Shown: piece after piece, positions 58,534 through 64,000 of the stretch
Layout: each line of letters starts with the position of its first letter
Position numbering within the stretch: the stretch's first letter is position 1
From: Acaudatibacter sp963835495
Lineage (GTDB): Bacteria > Pseudomonadota > Alphaproteobacteria > Caulobacterales > Caulobacteraceae
Assembly: GCA_963835495.1 (NCBI GenBank)
Contig: CAWIFQ010000003.1
Span: forward strand, 620,001-684,000
DNA length: 64,000 bases
Direction of reading: 5' to 3'
Notes under the pieces: generated by a model
What the model was told of the DNA's origin: nothing
Database searches by the model: none
What the model saw: the letters and a program-made list of their open reading frames with translations, nothing else
Position numbers and translations under genes: made by a program

Positions 58534-59304
58534 TCACTTCACGAGCGCGGCCTTTTCAATCACCGCGGCGACTTCCGCCGCGTGAACAACGAGCGAGGCA
58601 TGGCTGCCGGCGACTTCCGTCGTCTGGGCCTTCATCTCGGCGGCGAAAAACTTCTGGGCGTCGGGTGCGATCACCTTGTCCTTGGTGCTGATCACGTAGA
58701 ACGTCGGCTTGTCGCGCCAGGCCGCCGTATCGACCGGCGCCTCGAACGCCGTATGGTTCAACGGAAGCTGATGGTTTGCCAGGGATTCGGCGATCTGCGG
58801 GGGAAGGTCAGCGGCAACCGCTTCAGGAAACACCTTGGGGTCGATGTAGAGGTTGCCTTTGTCGTCAGGATGAATCGCCGCGGCGCCTTCGGTTGCCGGC
58901 CCGCTATTCGCGAGGGTCGCCAGAGACTGTCCCACGTCAGGGGCGAATGCGGAGACGTAGACCAGGGCCGAGACCTTGGGATCGTCGCCGGCCTCGGTGA
59001 TCACCACGCCGCCCCAGGAGTGGCCGACCAGGACGGTCCTGCCGTGCTGCTTGGCGAGCGCCTGCTTGGTGGCGTCGACGTCCGCTGCGAGGGACGTCAG
59101 CGGATTTTCCACCAGCGTGACGTTGTAGCCCTTCTTGGTGAGGATGTCGGCGACGGGTTGCCAGCTCGTCTGGTCGACGAATGCGCCATGCACGAGCACG
59201 ATGTTATGAGCTGCGCCTTTGGGCAGCTCAGCCGATTGGGCGGGGGCGATGCTCGCGACGCCGGCGATGAAGATGGAAGCGGCTGAGAGTAGAAGATTTC
59301 GCAT
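58534..59304 (-). CDS. Exported alpha/beta hydrolase (salicylate esterase/hydroxynitrile lyase-like)
   Basis: 256 residues from ATG 59304. Signal peptide MRNLLLSAASIFIAGVASIA plus PAQSA. Nucleophile GHSWGG (TVLVGHSWGGVVITEA), oxyanion HGAFVD in IVLVHGAFVDQTSW, and the catalytic His in AGSHASLVVH. Sequence order resembles the plant-like hydroxynitrile lyase/esterase group (DUF3530 is excluded). Divergent from an AraC regulator 210 bases away, which may control it. Followed by the hairpin at 58499. Substrate unknown. Confidence 0.86.
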   Translation of the reverse strand: MRNLLLSAASIFIAGVASIAPAQSAELPKGAAHNIVLVHGAFVDQTSWQPVADILTKKGYNVTLVENPLTSLAADVDATKQALAKQHGRTVLVGHSWGGVVITEAGDDPKVSALVYVSAFAPDVGQSLATLANSGPATEGAAAIHPDDKGNLYIDPKVFPEAVAADLPPQIAESLANHQLPLNHTAFEAPVDTAAWRDKPTFYVISTKDKVIAPDAQKFFAAEMKAQTTEVAGSHASLVVHAAEVAAVIEKAALVK

Positions 59305-59514
59305 TGATGGCTCCTGGATGACGGACGACGCGAGGTCGGGGGATGGACTGGCGCCTCGGCAAAGTCGCCGTTCTTCCATTTGCCGGTTTGCAAAATGGAT
59401 GACGGGACGAAGCGTCCGTGCGCACGGCAGGACCTAATATGCGGGCTTCTCGGACGGTAGAGCCCAATCGTCCAAGTATTGCGTCGGATCGTCCGCGGGA
59501 TTAGCGTCCCGGCT

Positions 59515-60477
59515 ATGGACATCCTCGCGGGAGTACTTGACCGCGTTCGCCTCGGTGGGACGCTGCTCTTCCACTTCGAGCTCGGCCATCCCTGGAGTCT
59601 GGCGTTGCCGCAACGCCCGTACGCCCTGTTCCACTATCTCGGTAGTGGCTCAGCGACCCTCGCACTCGAGCAGGGACGAGAACTCCGCCTGACCGCGGGC
59701 GACCTTGTTGTCATCTCACGCGGCGAGCCCCACGAGATCTATTCGGATCGCCGGACGAAACCATTTTCGGTCACCGACCTCGATCGATCGCCCGCGCGTC
59801 TTGGCTTCGTTCGTCACGGTGGCAGCGCAGAGCCGTGTTCGACGATGATCTGCGGCAACTTCACTATGGCGCGGCCCTCACGCGGTAGCGTGTTGGAACT
59901 ACTTCCGCCCGTGCTTCTCCTGAAGCCGACGGAGGATGGTGAGTGGCTCGAGGCGATCTTGCGACGCATGGTGAGCGAGTCGGCGCATGAGCGTCCCGGC
60001 CAGGGCGTCGTGCTTTCAAGGCTGACAGAAGTGCTGTTCGTCGAGGTGTTGCGAAGCTGGGTGAAGTCTCTCCGTCCCGGAGAAGGCGGGTGGCTCGGGG
60101 CGATGGCCGACCCGCACATCGGACCGGCGCTTCAGTTGGTCCACGAACGACCGGATCGGTCCTGGACCCTTGAAGGCCTTGGGCAACGCGTGGGGTTAGG
60201 TCGCTCGGCGTTTTCGGCTCGCTTCACCAAGCTCGTCGGCCAGTCCATGTATCGTTACCTGATCGAGCGCCGTATGGCGGAAGCCGCGTTTCTGCTCGAA
60301 ACAAGCGACGAGGGGATTGCACGCATCGCGACCTGCGTCGGCTATGAAACCGTGGCCGCATTTTCGAAGGTGTTCCTTCGACATCACGGCCTGTCGCCTG
60401 GCCGTTACCGAGCGGTTCGTCGCGCTGATGGCGGCCGAAGGCAAGCGAACGTTCTGGAAGCAGAAATCGCCAAGTGA
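59515..60477 (+). CDS. AraC-family transcriptional regulator with an N-terminal cupin
   Basis: 320 residues from ATG 59515 (MDILAGVLDRVRLGGTLLFH). Cupin_6-like sensor domain at about 5-190 (RELRLTAGDLVVISRGEPHE). C-terminal double HTH: WTLEGLGQRVGLGRSAFSAR, FTKLVGQSMYRYLIERRM and the GIARIATCVGYETVAAFSKV second HTH. It is divergent to the alpha/beta hydrolase gene, a normal arrangement for an activator and its target. Ligand probably aromatic or ester-like, by analogy only. Confidence 0.88.
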   Translation: MDILAGVLDRVRLGGTLLFHFELGHPWSLALPQRPYALFHYLGSGSATLALEQGRELRLTAGDLVVISRGEPHEIYSDRRTKPFSVTDLDRSPARLGFVRHGGSAEPCSTMICGNFTMARPSRGSVLELLPPVLLLKPTEDGEWLEAILRRMVSESAHERPGQGVVLSRLTEVLFVEVLRSWVKSLRPGEGGWLGAMADPHIGPALQLVHERPDRSWTLEGLGQRVGLGRSAFSARFTKLVGQSMYRYLIERRMAEAAFLLETSDEGIARIATCVGYETVAAFSKVFLRHHGLSPGRYRAVRRADGGRRQANVLEAEIAK

Positions 60478-60578
60478 TTTCGACCAAGCTGACGGCAAGG
60501 CTGGCCTCTTCAGCCTGAACGGCTTTCGGTTCTCCGTGACGATCAGCTTCTTCGCTCGCAGGTCGGGCTGGACACCCA

Positions 60579-61103
60579 TCACCACGCGACCTTCGGCGCG
60601 CGGAATTTCATGCCCGCCCATGCCGCCAGCAGCTTCACCATGAACCCTGCGGATCGGGACGGATAGCTGGGGGCGTCGTCGGGAAGGGCGGTATTGTCCA
60701 ACCGATCGGCCGTCATGATGCGCATGTCGAGCAGGGGAAGCGTCCCGGACAAACGGCCAGCATAGAGGCTCAGCCAATGCCCCTTGGTGAACTCGAGGAA
60801 CATCGGCGTGTTGCAGCAGGTGGCCACGACCCGGCGAGTGGGCGACGTCGGCGTCAGGCGGTGCTCGCGCAACAACTCGCCGCCGGTGAACCGACCAACT
60901 CGGTCCTTGCGGTAGAGCACGAGGTCGGTCCCGCCGTCGGCGCCGACGACGGATGGCGCATTCGGCGCCTGCGCGAAGGCGAGTCCCGCGGTCCGACAAC
61001 TCGTGCAGTAGCAGATGGCGTGCAGGATCGGCTTGCCCGTGATTGTCGTCGCGACGCGCCCGCACTGACAGGCGCATTTAACGCTCACGCGCGCCTCACT
61101 CAT
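60579..61103 (-). CDS. Cys-rich DUF6151/GFA-like zinc-binding protein
   Basis: 174 residues. Cysteine pairs CACQCGR (10-16), CYCTSCR (31-37) and CC at ATCCNTPMF are typical of glutathione-dependent formaldehyde-activating (GFA)-type Zn folds (Mss4-like). The DUF6151 branch has the same layout. No enzyme activity is known. It is divergent from the TetR gene, with a palindrome in the 83-base gap, and is likely under its control. Confidence 0.8.
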   Translation of the reverse strand: MSEARVSVKCACQCGRVATTITGKPILHAICYCTSCRTAGLAFAQAPNAPSVVGADGGTDLVLYRKDRVGRFTGGELLREHRLTPTSPTRRVVATCCNTPMFLEFTKGHWLSLYAGRLSGTLPLLDMRIMTADRLDNTALPDDAPSYPSRSAGFMVKLLAAWAGMKFRAPKVAW

Positions 61104-61139
61104 GGCAATCTCCGGTCAACTGTGAGAGTGCTAGAACTA

Positions 61140-61156
61140 GACGGTATAGTACTGTC
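61140..61156. promoter_or_regulatory. Candidate TetR operator in the GFA-like/TetR divergent gap
   Basis: GAC-G-GTATAGTAC-T-GTC is a 17-bp palindrome with six of eight base pairs symmetric. On the reverse strand TTGACC (61162-61157) stands directly before it, so the palindrome fills the 17-base space to the next hexamer, TAGTTC (61139-61134). This fits a repressor site over a promoter of the GFA-like gene; it was found by eye. Confidence 0.6.
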
Positions 61157-61186
61157 GGTCAACGCGACGTTGGGGAGTGCAGACCT

Positions 61187-61849
61187 GTGGATCGGGATGG
61201 CGAGGCGCGGCGCCTGTCCAAACCGCCAGTCGGCCGGACGGCGCTCAAGCGGCATGCGATTCTGGATGCGGCCGCCGAGCTGTTCCTGCGCAAGGGTTTC
61301 CTTGGCACGAGCATGGACGAAGTCGCGGCGCGCGCAGCGGTGTCCAAGCAGACCGTCTACAAGCAATTCGCGAGCAAGGAGGCGCTCTTCCTGGGGATCG
61401 TCGAGAGCATGACGGGTGCGGGCTCCGACCGCGTCCAGATCGAAATGCCCGATCCGGCGGACCTGGCGCAGGTCGCATCCGAGCTTCACGGCCACGCCGA
61501 ACGGCTGATGACCGTGGCGCTCGCACCAGAGCTGCTGCAACTACGTCGTCTGGTGATCGGTGAAGCCGGCCGTTTTCCCGAACTCGGGAAGGCGCTTTAC
61601 GAGGGTGGCCCGGGTCGAGCCATCGCCGGCTTGGCCGCCACGCTGGAGCGTTGGGCGAGGCACGGACTTCTCGTGATCGCCGATCCATTGGCCGCGGCGG
61701 CCCAATTCAACTGGCTGATCATGGGCGAGCCCATCAACCGGGCGATGTTCTTCATCGACGAGAAGCCCATGGAAGCCGCCGCGCGCGAAGCGCACATCGC
61801 CGCAAGCGTCCGCCTCTTCCTGGCGGGCTACGCGTCACGCGACAACTAG
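61187..61849 (+). CDS. TetR-family regulator, AefR-like
   Basis: 220 residues from GTG 61187. HTH: KRHAILDAAAELFLRKGFLG, TSMDEVAARAAVSKQTVYKQ and FASKEALF. The C-terminal domain (AERLMTVALAPELLQLRRLV, IGEAGRFPELGKALYEGGP) is typical of the TetR_C_8/AefR-like group that often regulates efflux or small redox enzymes. Divergent from the Cys-rich gene with an operator between, so autorepression and control of that gene are expected. Confidence 0.87.
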   Translation: MDRDGEARRLSKPPVGRTALKRHAILDAAAELFLRKGFLGTSMDEVAARAAVSKQTVYKQFASKEALFLGIVESMTGAGSDRVQIEMPDPADLAQVASELHGHAERLMTVALAPELLQLRRLVIGEAGRFPELGKALYEGGPGRAIAGLAATLERWARHGLLVIADPLAAAAQFNWLIMGEPINRAMFFIDEKPMEAAAREAHIAASVRLFLAGYASRDN

Positions 61850-61879
61850 CGGGAGCAGGCTCTCCCGGCGGGGCCAGCT

Positions 61880-64000
61880 TCAGCGCGACGCGTCCGCCTC
61901 GGCGCGGGCGCCGACGATGCGGTCGAAGACGAAGTCCATCACCTCCGCGGCGTCCCAGCCCACGGCTTCGGTGGCGCGGGCGGCCAGCTCGTTCTGCGTG
62001 AACCGCGCTCCAAGCAGCGAGAGAAGACTCTCGTAGCTTTGCTGTTCCCACGGATTGCGCGCGCCGCCGGCCCGCTCGTGGGCGGCGTCCACCCAGCCGA
62101 TGAGCTGGGCCGCTTCGGGGTATCGCCCTTCCAGCGCGGCGATCAGCGCCCACATCTGCAAGTTCGCGAGCCGGTGCAGCTCGTCGGCTTGGCCGCGCAG
62201 AAGTGACAGCGCTTCTTCCGCCAGCGGCCGGGCCTCGGTGAGCCGGTCATCCGCGAGAAGGTAGGCCGCCAGATTATGCAGCGAGCGAGGGACGCGGTCG
62301 CTCTGCAGCAGGCTTCGGCTGTCGTCCAAGGCCTCCCGCCCGAGCTGGATTGCTCGCTCGACATCGCCGCGGGAGAATTCCAGCAAAGCCAGGTTGCTCA
62401 CGGCGATGTAGTCAAATCGTCGGTCGTCTATCTGCCTCGCCAATTCGGCGACCGAGGTGAAGGCGGCGACTGCTTCAGCGACGTTGTTCCGTCGCATGGC
62501 GACGAGGCCGAACGCGTTCATCGCCGAGCATAGCGATCTCTTGTGTCCGCTGGCGGACAGGACCTGACGCGCGGCGAGCAGAGCGGCTGTGGTCTCCGCG
62601 TCATCTCCCTCGGTCCGCAAGCGAAGGTAGACGATGGATACGGCTGTCTCCGCCACGTTCAGTTCGTCGCCCAGCTGGCGAGAGATCTCCGCCGACCGCT
62701 CGTAGAATCTCAACGCTCCGCGGGGATCGGAAAAGCGCCGCAGCCAGGCGGCGTCACGCAGGATCGCCGCGGCGTGAGCGGGCGGCGTTCGATCGTTGAG
62801 GAGGGCCACGGCGCGCGACGTGAAACCCCGAGCCTCCTCGATCAGGCCCCGTTCGTCCCAGAGGAACCCCGCCGACGCGGTCAACTCGACCGCCAGGTCG
62901 GCGCGTGCAGGATCGGCGAACGCCCACTCCAGGGCCGAACGCAGGTTGTCGAACTCGGGCAGATACTCGGACCGCCACACCGGCTCCGGCATGATTTCCC
63001 AGGCGTCTCGGGCAGGGGCGAACAGATCGCAAAGGCGGCGTGCGTGGCTCTCGGCCAGCGTGTTCCACTCGCCGCTGGCGACGAGCATTTCCCGGGCATA
63101 GAGCCGCAGCGTCTCCAGCAGGCGGTACCGGGCCGGCTCGGAAGTCTCCATCGTGACCAGGGATTTGTCGACCAACCCGGCCAGCGCGTCGGCGACCGTC
63201 CAGCGGTCGATCTGGCCTGCGGTGACGACAGCCATGGCCGCCTCGAGCGAGAAACCGCCGGCAAACACGCCGAGACGGCGGAACACCAGTCGCTCGGTCT
63301 CGTCGAGCAGGCCGACGCTCCACTCGACGGCGTTGCGAAGGGTCCGGTGGCGGACATCCAACGTCCGCACACCCGTCGACAGCACGCGCAGGCGGGCATC
63401 CAGGCTGGCGCGAAGGCCCTCGAGCCCGAGCGAAGGAACGCGCGCCGCCGCCATTTCCAGGGAGAGGGGCATCCCGTCGAGGCGCCGGCAGATATCGACG
63501 ACCTCGGCCGCGTTCGTCCCGCTCATGGCGAATCTTCGATCGGCCGTCAGCGCCCGCTGGGCGAACAGGGCGACGGCCCCGTAGGCCGCGACGTCGCTTG
63601 CGTCGGGTGGCGGCAAGGCGAGCGGGTCGAGCCGGTAGACGCGCTCGCGGTCGATGCGCAGGCTCTCCTGAACTCGTGGCCAGCAGCGTCAAGCCGGGAA
63701 CGCCCTGCAACAGCACGTCCGCCAGCTCGGCCGCCGCGCCAACCAGGTGCTCGCAGTTGTCGAGGATCAGCAACAGCCGGCGCTCGCCGAGGGCCGAGGC
63801 GAGGGTCGACGCTGACAGCTCCGTGCCGCTGCGCGCGAGGTCGAGCGCCGCCGCGACGGTGCTGACGATCAGCGACGGGTCGGACAGCGGCGCGAGGTCG
63901 ATCAGCCAGACGCCGTCCGGGTAGGCGCTCGCGGATCGCCAGCCGCCTGCGATAGCCAGTCTCGTCTTGCCGACGCCGCCAGGTCCGACGACCGTCAGCA
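61880..64000 (-). pseudogene. NB-ARC/AfsR-like ATPase regulator, C-terminal part with one frameshift
   Basis: Runs off the right edge. The P-loop reads VGPGGVGKTRLA (bases 63963-63986), and LLLILDNCEHLVGAAAELAD is Walker B. NB-ARC modules continue (RRLDGMPLSLEMAAARVPSL, LDARLRVLSTGVRTLDVRHR, VFRRLGVFAGGFSLEAAMAV), then many TPR-like helices (IDDRRFDYIAVSNLALLEFS, VPRSLHNLAAYLLADDRLTE). A one-base insertion near 63671 breaks the frame between LLATS and the ESLRIDRERVYRLDP region; removing it gives one frame. An N-terminal winged-helix DNA-binding domain probably lies beyond the window. Function: signal-integrating transcriptional regulator; ligand unknown. Confidence 0.82.

Overview
High-GC alphaproteobacterial chromosome segment. 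The 16S sequence, a 16S-Ile-Ala-23S-5S-fMet rRNA operon and the gene content (CYP153, guaB-MAPEG-rsmB, tamA-tamB, dense transport of small VOC/cupin/GST enzymes) suggest Caulobacterales, perhaps near Phenylobacterium or Caulobacter; the genus is inference, since no search was run. Nothing looks like a plasmid, prophage, insertion sequence or CRISPR array.

Layout. 1-1.0 kb: truncated Rrf2 regulator and an APH-fold kinase. 1.2-6.9 kb: complete rRNA operon with leader, RNase III-type processing stems and a closing terminator. 6.9-21.1 kb: methyltransferase, MscS channel, cysteine synthase, a beta-propeller protein, PRPP synthetase, a TetR/CYP153 pair, a GT87 membrane glycosyltransferase, a Gly-rich exported protein, a tight ATP-grasp/luciferase-like oxidoreductase pair, a di-iron membrane hydroxylase and a TPR protein. 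21.3-24.8 kb: a cgATP-grasp/alpha-E/transglutaminase operon broken by about 20 single-base indels. 25.0-34.9 kb: VOC, cold-shock protein, tamA-tamB (outer-membrane assembly), HspQ, Ppx/GppA and rlmE. 35-40.4 kb: EF-P modification enzymes epmB and epmA with a coupled membrane protein, an SDR, a VOC protein and efp itself. 40.4-46.4 kb: cupin, GST, PHB depolymerase, alpha/beta hydrolase, TPR lipoprotein and a small exported protein. 46.6-57.8 kb: an unclassified protein with a ParB-like motif, guaB-MAPEG-rsmB, then six or seven small metabolic genes and guaA. 57.9-64 kb: DUF302, hydrolase/AraC pair, Cys-rich GFA-like/TetR divergent pair with a visible operator, and the C-terminal part of an NB-ARC/TPR regulator cut by the right edge.

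Functional links. guaB and guaA are the two steps from IMP to GMP and prs supplies PRPP for purines. epmA and epmB make and attach beta-lysine to EF-P, whose gene lies 2.5 kb away. tamA/tamB form one translocation module. Regulator-target pairs suggested by position are TetR/CYP153, AraC/alpha-beta hydrolase and TetR/GFA-like protein.

Two dispersed palindromic repeat families occur (two copies each), one of which supplies the last codons of a TetR gene. Single-base frameshifts also hit two GST genes, DUF302 and the right-edge regulator; because coding character is kept between indels, sequencing or assembly error is at least as likely as real gene decay.
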